A DNA stretch of 64,000 nucleotides, from NCBI GenBank assembly GCA_030704615.1, contig CM060734.1:16182001-16246000 (forward strand), written 5' to 3'. Each line of letters starts with the position of its first letter. Position 1 is the first letter of the stretch. Shown in pieces: positions 11,725-32,643 of this stretch. This DNA is from Takakia lepidozioides (taxonomy: Eukaryota; Streptophyta; Takakiopsida; Takakiales; Takakiaceae). The position numbers and the translations under genes were made by a program. The notes beneath the pieces are model-generated. The model did no database searches, had not been told where the DNA came from, and was given only the letters and a program-made list of their open reading frames with translations.

Positions 11725-12060
11725 ACATGGATGGATGAGCTCATCCAATGGATGGATCCATTCATGTATATGTCTCCAAAATGACACGTGTACTAATAAA
11801 GTCATATAAATGCCTTTAAAATGCCACGTGTAGTGATGTAGTCATATATATAGAGTCATGAATCAATTTGCAGTCAGACAGTCATAAGTTTACATGCCAT
11901 GTCATGCTGTGGATGAACTCGTCCAATGGATGAATACATTTGTGTATTTGCCTTCGAAATGACACGTGTAGCGATGTAGTCGTATAATTAGAGCTGTGAA
12001 ACCATCTCCAGTCATGGAGTCATAACATTCCATGAAACATCGTCCACGTGTAGTCAAACA
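11725..12060. repeat. Direct repeats with ACACGTGTAGYGATGTAGTC words
   Basis: A block running GGATGAGCTCATCCAATGG, then AAATGACACGTGT, then GTGATGTAGTCATATA (11,730-11,860) is repeated as GATGAACTCGTCCAATGG, AAATGACACGTGT, GCGATGTAGTCGTATA (11,922-11,995). The CACGTG core recurs several times. No coding signal. Confidence 0.7.
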
Positions 12061-12261
12061 TATCACACTAGTCATATAAACCATCCCTGTCATTGTGGTC
12101 AACAATGTTTGACCAAAGCTTCCTAACTTTCCGGAGTCATGTAGTGATATCCGGCATCATGTAGTGATAAAACTATGACTGCAACGCATTCCAGCGCTCT
12201 ATAGTCATCTACCTAGTGCAGTTTTTATGACTCCGCTAAAGCCGTAGTCCTAAAAACGCTC

Positions 12262-13260
12262 ATCTTAGTGGATCCCACCATTGGCTGGCGTAAAAAAAGT
12301 ATTCATCCCACAGCTTCTCCTCATCTCTGTTTACCTGTTTTTTGATACTTTCCTGTGTCACATTCATGTCAAAGTCACTCCAAACTACCAAAGGTTCACT
12401 CACAACTAACTTGCAGAATTCAACATGGAAATGTAGGGCAGATTCTGATAAGAAGGGAAAACAGGGTGAAATGTGTTGAAGAAGGTGCCTTCTCCTCATC
12501 CATATTCTCTGTTTTTGGATACTTTCCTGCTGCCACATCAGCAGTAACTTGTCAAAGTCACTCCTAACCACCACAGATCCACCCAACGAGCTAACTTACA
12601 GAGTTCAATATGCATCTTAGGGCCGAGTCTGATGAGAGGGTAAAACAGACAGAAATAGGTTGAAGAAGAAGGTGCCCTCAACACATTGTCCTTGACCTTG
12701 TGTCATGACCCATGGAGGATTTGACCGAACATCAACCCTAAAGGACCTCTTGTTTGTGCAGCTTGTGTGTGCAGCCTTCAGAATGACATCTGGTAATCTG
12801 CAGGCATTCATCTTTTTGCCTCGTTTGTCCCACCATTGGCTGGGGTCAGAAAAGTATTCATCCCACAGCTTCTCCTCATCTCTGTTTACCTATTTTTGTA
12901 TACTTTCCTGTGTCACATTGGCAGTATCATGTCAAAGTCACTTCAAACTACCAAAGGTTCACTCAATCAGCTAACTTGCAGAATTCAACATGGAAATGTA
13001 GGGCCGATTATGATAAGAGGGGAAAACAGGGTGAAATGTGTTGAAGAAGGTGCTTCTCCTACCCTATGTTATCTGTTTTTGGATACTTTCCTGCTGCTAT
13101 ATTGACAGCTTGTCAAAGTCACTCCTAACCACCACCGATCCACCCAACGAGCTAAAGTACAGAATTCAATATGCATCTCAGGGCCGAGTCTGATGAGAGG
13201 GCAAAACAGGCTGAAATAGGTGAAAGAAGAAGCTGCCCTCACCACATTGTCCTTGACCTT
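12262..13260. repeat. PPR-pseudogene-associated dispersed repeat, cluster 1
   Basis: Tandemly arranged units contain the ordered words CCCACCATTGGCTGG, GTATTCATCCCACAGCTTC, TACTTTCCTG, TGTCAAAGTCACTCC, CCACCCAACGAGCTAAC, CAGAATTCAACATGG and GGTGAAATGTGTTGAAG. Copies start near 12,262, 12,525, 12,825 and 13,080. The same words recur at 45.25, 46.1, 58.0, 59.3 and 59.6 kb. In the 58-59 kb cluster the unit flanks a recognisable PPR coding remnant (minus strand), so the family derives from, or is linked to, a PPR locus. Confidence 0.75.
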
Positions 13261-13613
13261 GTGTCATGACCCATGGAGGATTTGATCGACCATCAATCCA
13301 AAAGGACCTCTTGTGTGTGCTGCTTGTGTCCGTAGTCAGGTACTGTCGGATCGCTCTGTGAGAACCACCACGCCTTCACCACGGTGCAGCTGAGCAGACG
13401 CCGATTGACCCATGGCCTGCTAAGACCAACCTACTCTCCCAAGAAAGAATCGCACAGCAAAGTGGGCAGCAAAATGGGCATAGGGCTTAGTGAGGCCGAA
13501 AAAAGAAACGATCCAAAAAAACGACGCAAAAGATGTTTGAAACGCGATGTCGCGGCACGTAGTTAGAGACCTTACCAATACGCTATATACACACATATGA
13601 AACTTATCCCCAA

Positions 13614-13635
13614 GTATATATATATATATATATAT
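13614..13635. repeat. (TA)n microsatellite
   Basis: Eleven TA dinucleotides in a row. Confidence 0.95.
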
Positions 13636-13833
13636 TTGGAATTTTTCAGACCCTTTCTATATACATAGTTTGTATGTGGGGGTGTTTAATTAACCCCCTT
13701 CTGTTCACGCACGTGGTAGGTACATTAACCATTGGTGCACCCCCCAGGGCTTGCGATGGTGCAAGCATCATCCTTCGCACCATCTGCTGAAAAAAACACC
13801 ACAAATAAAAACAACAGGAAGGGAACTGCATAC

Positions 13834-14015
13834 CTGTACATCACCCGCTTCATAGCTTCATCTCCACCAACTTGGTTGTTGAAGTCTTGTGATCTCAAGA
13901 TGGCTCCTTCCCTGGCGAACTCTTTGAAGAACCCATACTTCCACACCAAATCTTTCCATTTTTGAATATATGCCTCGAATGACTGGTTAGGCTTGACAAT
14001 CTTGAATGAGATCAA
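13834..14015 (-). pseudogene. Stray exon homologous to exon 5 of the ParB/methylase-like gene
   Basis: Minus-strand translation from about 14,015 reads SFEAYIQKWKDLVWKYGFF and continues to NNQVGGDEAMKRVMYR, ending at a GTATGC donor in the same phase as exon 5 of the gene at 51.6-57.2 kb (SLEAYIRKWRGLTWRYCFF ... SQVGGEWAMMRVVYR). The flanking exons are not in the expected order: the exon 6 homologue lies upstream at 16.0 kb, not downstream. So this is a rearranged relic or a second partial copy. The protein similarity with conserved splice phase is clear; function is lost. Confidence 0.8.
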
Positions 14016-14029
14016 TCTTGTTTCACAAT

Positions 14030-14175
14030 CAATCTTGTTTCAGTCATCCATACTTCATTCATCCAATATTTTTTCATCACACATTCATCCAATATTCATC
14101 CAGGATCCAATCTTTCATTCATCCGTGCTTCATTCATCTAGTACTTTTTCATCACACATTCAGCGAACATTGCAT
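14030..14175. repeat. CATTCATCC-rich stretch
   Basis: Irregular repeats of CATTCATCC and TTCATCACACATTCA. A similar, longer stretch lies at 57,340-57,720 between the ParB/methylase-like gene and the right end of the large transposon, so it may be element-internal sequence. Confidence 0.65.
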
Positions 14176-14248
14176 GCATGGAGCTCGGCAGCTTGGGTCC
14201 CAGGCAATGAGTTTGCATCCATGGCAATAGGCCCTATTTCTCCCTCGG

Positions 14249-14572
14249 TTATAGGCTTATCTTCCCTAATGTGCTCACGCTTAGAATCTGCTCACGTGAG
14301 CTGCTCACGCGCCAACTTCTCTCCCTTCGCATCTGCGACCAATGGAACCACGTGTAGTATGGGCCAAAGTAGGGAAATAAGTCCACTGTTTGCCCTCTCC
14401 CTGGAGGAACCACAATATCCTCCATTGCAAATAGCCCACGACCCATGGAAGGGTTGGTCGCGGCTTCAACACAATATTGCCAACCCCAAAATTCAAATGG
14501 TTGGCCTTGAGGAATGGGGACCGGAGGCACTAGTGCACACCAAAGGCTAGGCCTGAATGGTGTCTGCAACAT
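14249..14572 (-). pseudogene. Unrecognised frame, weak SET-like start
   Basis: A 107-codon minus-strand frame. Residues about 40-70 read GRGLFAMEDI and GQTVDLFPYFGP, which recalls the GxGLFAxxDI ... Y.G opening of SET lysine methyltransferase domains. The rest of such a domain (the NHxC motif and the C-terminal pseudoknot) is not visible. It lies between two relic exons of the ParB/methylase-like gene and just downstream of a proline-rich frame. I do not assign a function. Confidence 0.3.
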
Positions 14573-14614
14573 CGTCCTATACTCCTTGTCATTAACCCTA
14601 GGATCATCGGGCCG

Positions 14615-15112
14615 TCATACCTCAAGTACCGGTGGCGGCCTACACCTCCTAGGGGTGCCGGGGGCACATGCACGTGACACTATCAAGGCCTGAGATTGGG
14701 AAGAAGCAGCTGGAATATGTTGGGGTGACTGGTGATGTGAACTAGGAGTCGGAGTGATCTGTGACTGATCGGGTGAGCTTGGAGGTGACTGCCCACGGGG
14801 TGGACTCAAAAGTAGATGTGACTCATGGGCTGGTGTACTAGTGCAAACTGGATGTGATAGAGGTGACTCATGGGCCGGTGCAATACTAGTGCAAAGTGGA
14901 GGTGGTAGAGGTGACTCATGGATCGGTGTACTAATGCAAAGTAGAGGTGGTGCAGATGACTCATGGGCCGGTGTACTAGTGCAAAGTGGAGGAGGAGGAG
15001 ATACAGATGGATGAAGATCAGAAGGTGGAGGAGGTGGAGCTGGACTAGTACAACTAGAGCGTACTAGTGATGGACGTGGAATATCATCATGAAGAGGTGC
15101 CGATGTAAGCAA
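14615..15112 (-). other. Proline/serine-rich frame built on a tandem repeat
   Basis: A 165-codon minus-strand frame made largely of four imperfect 45-60 bp repeats that encode LCTSTPAHESP-like units, followed by a Ser/Pro/Gln-rich tail. It is low in complexity and has no recognised domain. It could be a disordered linker of a transposon protein or a chance frame over a minisatellite; the DNA repeat words are ATGGGCCGGTGTACTAGTGC and variants. Confidence 0.4.
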
Positions 15113-15119
15113 TGGGCTG

Positions 15120-15590
15120 CAGGCTCGATGACCAAATAATCGAAGCCCCTCGTCTCACAGACCCTATCTATCTCAAGCTAAGGAAAAAACAAAGTCACAT
15201 CCACCTCCAACTCAACAGATCTGTCAACCATCTCATCACGTATATGTGATGTACTGTTTTTGCGCGTTTGGAGGGCAACGACTCGTGGCTGCACGTAATA
15301 TATGATTCATACAATTAGTTTGTTATTTACCTATATATTTAACCAGATGGCAACTAGGTCATGAGCCCAGCCCCATGAGCCTAGGAGCTGGGCTCACGGT
15401 TTATACAATAAGCGTGAGCCCAGGCTCCATCTGCATGACATGGTGTGAGCGTATGTTCACGACGTAAGGGTGCATATACCCAAGGGACCTATAACCGTGG
15501 GAACATGCATTTACAATATGCTGACTTATGCTGCGTATTCCAAACAAACCGACAATGAAAAGAGACTCTATGATTGCAATGTTGTGCAGT
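15120..15590. other. Spacer with GTGAGC-type short inverted repeats
   Basis: No gene. At 15,365-15,460 the words GAGCCCAG, CTGGGCTCACG, GCGTGAGCCCAGG and GTGTGAGCG recur in both orientations, similar to the termini of the 46.56-57.91 kb transposon and to 17,036-17,090. This may mark the end of a decayed relative. Confidence 0.45.
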
Positions 15591-15598
15591 CTGCCAAC

Positions 15599-16016
15599 TT
15601 AAGCTCCATATTGCAAACAAGCAAAAAATGAAAAGAGACCCATCTGCGTTCCCTTCCCCTTTCCTTTGCCTCTCCCCTCACCTGCAGGTCCCTTTTTGCC
15701 TTTCGAGGGAGTGTTCTGAGCCGATTGCTCCTTCTCGTTGAGGATGTGAAGATTACGTTCGTGGATCTCAAGGTCGGAGTGAGGAGCAATCGTAGCTGCA
15801 TTCTCATCGAGCCTTCTCAACTGGATCTCTTTGAAAGGGGTGTCTGAAGCAGGGCGGTCCATGTACCAGCCACAGTCAGGGAGGTGGTTTGGGCCCCAAT
15901 CAGCCAATATCCCAGCTGTGAACATTCTCAAATCCGATGCTGGGTTCAACCAATTGTCAACGAAGTCTGGGTCTTTGTCCAAGTACTTGTCAGGCAAAAG
16001 AACGTGTTTGATATAC
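15599..16016 (-). pseudogene. Stray exon homologous to exon 6 of the ParB/methylase-like gene
   Basis: After a TTGTAG acceptor at about 16,017 the minus strand reads YIKHVLLPDKYLD, then TAGILADWGPNHLPDCGWYM, and then a Lys/Gly-rich tail (GKGKGKG). This aligns along its length with exon 6 of the gene at 51.6-57.2 kb (YTKYVLMEGNHLSG..YLDMW, TAGILKDWSPSHFRDCGWYL, Lys-rich linker), and the splice phase (AG/G) is the same. Upstream on the same strand is a palindrome array and then an exon-4-like piece, so this part keeps the original order apart from the missing exon 5. Confidence 0.85.
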
Positions 16017-16127
16017 CTACAAGTTGGAGAAGGTCACATAAGCACAACTGAGGGAGATCCAGCAGAGGCATGAAAATGGCAACACTGTGTACATGCGTCC
16101 CTGAAGCATGAACACAAGAACGACCCC

Positions 16128-16736
16128 TGTAAGTGGTGTGCGTCACCGCACACCACTTTCGGTTGCATGTGCATTTGGGAAATTGACACACTGCAGAGAT
16201 GTCCTTGCACAGTATACACACAAGGAAATCCCCCGAAAGTAGTGTGCGGACTTTGAGTGGCATTTTCGTGCAAGGAAAATAAAAAATAAAAATAAAAAAT
16301 AAAATAAAAAACTGCGTGTATAGGATGGGCAGACTGCAGAGAAGTCGTGCACAGAAGAATATCCCCTGAAAGTGGTGTGCATCAACGCACACCACTTTTG
16401 GTGGCATTTGCGTGGGAAAAAATAATAATAATCATAAAATTAAAAAAGAAAATTACGTGTGTGGGATGGGCAGACTGCTGAGAAGTCGTGCACAGAAGAA
16501 TGAGTCCCCTGAAAGTGGTATGCGTCACCGCACACCAGTTTCAGTGGCAAGTGCCTGTGTGGTATGGACACACGTCAAAGCATGTCCTCCCACATTATGC
16601 ACACTCAAAAATCCACTGAAAGTGGTGTGCGTCACCGCACACCAGTCAAACGCACACCACTTTGAGTGACATGTGCAGTTGTGGCAGGTGTAGTTGTGGC
16701 AGTGGAAAATGGTGTGAGTCAACTCACACCATTTCC
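16128..16736. repeat. Array of large imperfect palindromes
   Basis: Six palindromic blocks at about 16,131-16,160, 16,233-16,262, 16,368-16,399, 16,511-16,542, 16,618-16,665 and 16,704-16,735. The usual arms are GAAAGTGGTGTGCG and CGCACACCACTTTC around a CAC or ACC centre; the last block has arms GGAAAATGGTGTGAGT / ACTCACACCATTTCC. The array sits between the exon-4-like and exon-6-like relics, the position that corresponds to the palindrome-bearing intron of the intact gene at 54.1-54.9 kb. Confidence 0.85.
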
Positions 16737-16781
16737 AAGTAAGAACTTAGGCAAATATAGACCAAATAATGTAGGATATAC

Positions 16782-16947
16782 CTGTATTTTGGAAGAAGAA
16801 CTTGGGAGTAACAATCTTGAAGATGTCAATCCTGCTGCACTTGGGGACGTCCATTTCCCCTGATGTGTCGTGCCACAAAGACCAAATCCTCAGCTCCTTG
16901 CAAGACATTTCAGACTTCAGGGGTGGGATGGATGATAAATGTGAAGT
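16782..16947 (-). pseudogene. Probable relic of exon 4 end of the ParB/methylase-like gene
   Basis: Minus-strand frame ELRIWSLWHDTSGEM ... SRIDIFKIVTPKFFFQ ending at a CAG/GTATAT donor. It resembles the end of exon 4 of the intact gene (KIRWLEIWNSDQTV ... SDLVFDNWLHKATFWSQ) in the L-R-x-W-x-x-W pattern and the final aromatic-rich strand, and it is correctly placed upstream of the palindrome array and the exon 6 relic. The similarity is modest, so this is tentative. Confidence 0.5.
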
Positions 16948-17035
16948 CTGCAATGACTGTAAAGGGCAATTCATTCCGCGGAAATATGAACATCCCGCGA
17001 AAATACGTCATGTATGTTCGAAATTAACACATGAC

Positions 17036-17092
17036 GTGGCGTGAGCCTTGTTGGGCTCACAGGCTCAGAGGCTCACGCCTCCAGGCTCATGA
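17036..17092. repeat. GTGAGCC inverted-repeat cluster (possible transposon end)
   Basis: GTGGCGTGAGCC, GGGCTCACAGG, GAGGCTCACGCC and CCAGGCTCATG in 55 bp. CCAGGCTCACGCC is the exact right end of the 46.56-57.91 kb element, which suggests the end of a decayed copy here. Confidence 0.5.
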
Positions 17093-17099
17093 TCTAGCA

Positions 17100-17890
17100 T
17101 TCCCTTATTTAACCACAACAACTTCCATTATAGTATCAATTACAAATCATTTTTAAATAAATGAGTACTTACAACGAACGTACGTCCTTATATACTAGTA
17201 CAAATAATGTTACAACAATGGGGTATAGAAGACTCACCCTTGCCACATCGACAATCCCATGTGTTTCATAGTGTTGCTCCACAATATGTGCAAGCCGCAA
17301 CACATGAGGACCTCCAGGCGCCACTCGTGCCCAACACCGATTGCACCAACACTCCACCCGAGGGGGTGCATCCAAAGTGGCTCGATGAGGGCCTCATGGC
17401 TCTGGACTACGAGGCCTAGAACCTCGAGGTGGCAAGCTGGGACGTGGAACGAGATGCTCGAGGCCTTGTGCATGAATAATCCATATAATTTGTCAAAAAC
17501 CCTAAACTCGGTATAATTTCATATGAAAATATCATGACATTCAATGAAATATAACGTGAACATCTATAGGTACGTCCGCCAACTGCTCATCCCTACGTTG
17601 GCGTCTTGAAAGAGGTGGAGGTATGTCAACCATGCGGACAACATTGTTGAAGGTGTTCTTGTCGGGTGGAACTACATTCCGAATTGGCCGAGCCCGTGAG
17701 CGTACCATCACCTACACAAAAAAATCCAAAAACCCTCACTATTGAAATTGCACATCCAACTGAATATGAAATTATATGAAACTCATATGTTTAGGGTTTT
17801 ACGTTTACGACAACTTCTTCGTTTTTATGGGTAAATTTTTTTGGGCTCATGCCACTCTTATGACTGGAAATGGGTGTTGCGCGCCTTATT
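17100..17890. other. Region without recognisable genes
   Basis: Short frames on both strands show no recognisable domain. No repeats or RNA genes that I can support. Confidence 0.5.
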
Positions 17891-17894
17891 TAAA

Positions 17895-19012
17895 GTTCTA
17901 AGTCCCGGGCAACGACTCCCTCGGGGTCACAGCTAAAATGCGACGGGCAACAGGTGGCCACACGCGCTTTTAAAAAGCTCCAACCCCCAGGCAGCGACCC
18001 CTAGGGGGTCGCAGATAAAATGCAACGGGATACCGGTGGCCGCGCGCCTTTTAAAAAGGTTCAAGTCCCAGGAAGCGACTAGTGTTGGGCGGGTATTACT
18101 GTTTCTAATACCAGCCGGGTCCGGGTATTGAAAAGAAATTAATTTGCAATACCAGCCGGTTCCATAGTATTGAAAGATTCCCTTCATTTTAATACCCGCC
18201 GGTTCTCAATAGTAGTATGATTTTCGATTTGCGGACAGGTATCAATAGGATGGGTATTCCAATCTAATACCAGCCGGTTATCAACCCGGGTATAAATAAT
18301 AATAAAATAGAAATAAAAACAACCACTAAATCATTAATATGTATGAATTTAAAAGATTTCAGTTGATTTCACAAAGAAATTAATTATTATGTTGCAAAAT
18401 TCAGTCTTTGCAATACATGATACCAACGTTGCAGATTTTAGTATCCAAATTGAAGCAAGCTTAGTGAAAAGAAGACTGATTGCCACCACATAAGACACCC
18501 TACATGTGCTAAAAAAAAAAAATAATAGGGGCGGGCCCGCCCTACCTGTGGTAAGAAATGAAGCATACTGGAGGGCCCTTGGGGCTTGACATGCCCTCCC
18601 TCACATGTGCACACTCTTACCCTGACCCTGACATATTGTGCACCCAGCCAATTTTCTATTCATACCATGGTATAGTCCTTGTTTTTGCCCATAATACGGG
18701 TATGCACCCGGGTATTGCCTTGGCAATACCAGCCGGTCCGGTTATCAACCATAGTATTGGAATTTCCAATACCAGCGGGTCGGTTATTCAATACCCTGGT
18801 TGATACCCGGCCAGACCCTATATACCATTCCAACACTGGAAGCGACCCCCTGGGGATCACAGATACAGTGCGACGAGAAATGGGTGGCGACAGTAATCCC
18901 TACTAAAAAGTTCTAAGTCCCTGGAAGTGACCTCCAGGGGGTCGCAGCTGAACAACGACGGGACAGTTGGCGGGGACCTAATGAAGAATTCTAAGTCCTT
19001 GGCAGCGACATG
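17895..19012 (+). repeat. Tandem repeat of about 82 bp, interrupted
   Basis: Units begin with TTCTAAGTCCC or GTTCAAGTCCC and contain GGCAGCGACCCCTAGGGGGTCGCA, a palindrome-bearing core, then ATGCGACGGG and GGTGGC. Starts are near 17,895, 17,977 and 18,059; after an insertion (18,080-18,838) the array resumes, with starts near 18,910 and 18,988. Each unit can form a hairpin on GCGACCCC / GGGGTCGC. Confidence 0.8.
18080..18838. mobile_element. Non-autonomous hAT element
   Basis: Flanked by an 8-bp direct repeat GAAGCGAC (18,072-18,079 and 18,839-18,846). Terminal inverted repeats are TAGTGTTGG at the left and CCAACACTG at the right, which fits the hAT pattern (YAxxG ends, 8-bp target duplication). 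Both subterminal regions are full of short AATACCAGCCGG / CCGGTATT-like inverted words, as expected for transposase binding sites. No transposase frame is present, so it must depend on another element. It is inserted in one unit of an 82-bp tandem repeat, which would be restored by its removal. Confidence 0.85.
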
Positions 19013-19099
19013 AGCGGGTGGTTTTGGGGCCCTAATGTTGATTTATTTCCTTGAAACATGATTAAATGATGGATTATCGTCGATAATTAAAAAAATTCA

Positions 19100-19548
19100 A
19101 AATCGTGAAGCGACCTCCTTCTCTCTCTCTCACCCTCCCTCTCCTTGTGCTCTTCAGTCTTACAAGATAGAGCGCGGTGATTTCAACAAGAGGGTGGGAG
19201 GTGCGGAGGTCACCTCATCGTGGGGGAGCTCGGAGGAAGGTGCGCTTGCCACACTTGCTTTTCGTCGCGCCTGTGGAGTCTCCTAAGCTTCAACATTGAG
19301 CTGCTCGCCCTCGGCTGTGCGTCTTCCGGTGGTGAGGGATCCATTCTCTCTCATTTACCTTTCTTTCCTTGCACCTTCAAACCCTCCCCTCTGTCTTCCT
19401 TTTCCTCGAAAGGTGAGCTCGCCGATTGCAGCTCCCCTCTCTGTCAAGCAATTCGGAGTAACGGGGAGCTGGCCGCGCTGGTGCGCGCAGCCACCCCAGT
19501 CCACTTGGGTATTTTTTTTGTTTTTTTCTTAAATTTTTGGGTGATGGC

Positions 19549-19589
<41 letters not shown>

Positions 19590-19740
19590 CTACCTCTCGG
19601 TCAAGCAATTCGCAGCAACGGGGAGCTGGCCGTGCTGGTGCGTGCAGCCACCCAGCCCACTTGGGCATTTTATTTTTTATTTATTTTGGGTGATGACACC
19701 CTCTCTCTCTCTCACTACCTCTCTGTCAAGTCAGTCCGGT
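19100..19740. repeat. 156-bp tandem repeat with (CT)n tracts
   Basis: The block CCTCTCTGTCAAGCAATTCG ... GGGGAGCTGGCCG ... CACTTGGG(C/T)ATTTT ... GGGTGATGRCACC(CT)n starts at about 19,434 and 19,590, with a truncated third copy at about 19,715. The CT tracts are at 19,551-19,587 and 19,701-19,715. Frames through it are low-complexity. Confidence 0.75.
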
Positions 19741-19839
19741 AGCCCCAATTGTCACCCCATTCAGATCATAGTACAAAACAAACTAGTGACATCTCATCGA
19801 AAAATGCAATGCAGTTCACGAGAGTGTCGATAGAAAAAA

Positions 19840-20210
19840 AGTAAACCTAACCAGAGGAGAAAGAAACAAGTTCATGGGAACATGGGAACTCGTCTTCGAG
19901 TTGACCGGGTGACCTAATGACTGGTGATATGCGGTAGTCAGTTGTCTCTTCCAACGCGGAGTTGTCCCCTGTGCTGCAGCTACCCGTTCTCTGTCTCGGC
20001 ATCTTCTGCGCGTGCTGGCCTCGAGCTTGCTGGGATCATATCATAGGATCGCCTCGTTTTCCGCTCCTGAAGTGCTGTAGAGGTCTGAAGCTGGTTTTTT
20101 TTACGGGAATTGTAAGCAGGATCTAAGCACAGAGCTGTTGGAATGGGCAGAGTGGAGGCTCAAGGATGTGAATATGGAAGTGCATGAGGAGGTAGCTTGG
20201 TGGATAGAGA
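19840..20210 (+). promoter_or_regulatory. Presumed promoter and 5' leader of the mannosidase gene
   Basis: Non-repetitive sequence upstream of the mannosidase start. Within the likely leader an ATG at 20,143 opens a 15-codon frame that ends in TGA at 20,187, before the main start at 20,211, so a small uORF is possible. No clear TATA box could be assigned. Confidence 0.4.
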
Positions 20211-32064
<11,854 letters not shown>

Positions 32065-32069
32065 GCTAC

Positions 32070-32640
32070 AGGGTACAGATGAGTGCCCCTTATTTTTTCT
32101 GCAGAATTCCTCTCTTATTTTGAGCTCAGTTATTGGGCTTTGCTTGGCCCTTTATCCAATTTTACACTGAAGTTTCGTGGGGTATCATTGAAGAGAGTTG
32201 TAATATATCCGCGACTTAAACTATTTATGTGCCATGTGCCAGAATTGCATGGTACCCTCAAGTCCACTCTTTTTGTCCACTATTTTTGTGGCATATTGGG
32301 TTCTCAGTATTTGCAATGAGTACATAAAGTTGAGTTTGTTACCTCCTCTCTAACATCTTATCTGGGTCAAGTTTTTATTTCAAGAATCATGTTCCATTCT
32401 TTCACTTGAAGAGTACATGGAGTTGCAGTCCTCATTACTTAGCCAGTTAAAAGTGCATCTCTAGAGCTTGACGAAAGCTCCTAATACAAGGCTGAACATC
32501 TGCAATATCTAAATTTGTGCATTTATTTTGTTACCAAACAACACAGCAATACTGAGGACTTGCTCCACACACCAATCCCTCTTTGAGGTATATGGTATAT
32601 CGATGCTTCTGGCTACATGGAAACCCAACTCCTCCAGGAC
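32070..32640. other. Shared 3' region of two convergent genes
   Basis: The 3' ends of the mannosidase (stop at 32,064, plus) and the oxidoreductase (stop at 32,644, minus) face each other across about 580 bp. AT-rich, with no frames of interest. Both 3' UTRs must lie here and could overlap. Confidence 0.6.
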
Positions 32641-32643
32641 TTT

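Noticed and set aside
16128-16736. Possible CRISPR-like array of regularly spaced palindromes
   Set aside because: Spacing is irregular, units are imperfect and differ, the spacers are partly repetitive, and the context is a plant intron.
19220-19833. Serine/leucine-rich frames at 19.2-19.8 kb
   Set aside because: Translations follow the CT microsatellites and the 156-bp tandem repeat; no start context or domain supports a gene.
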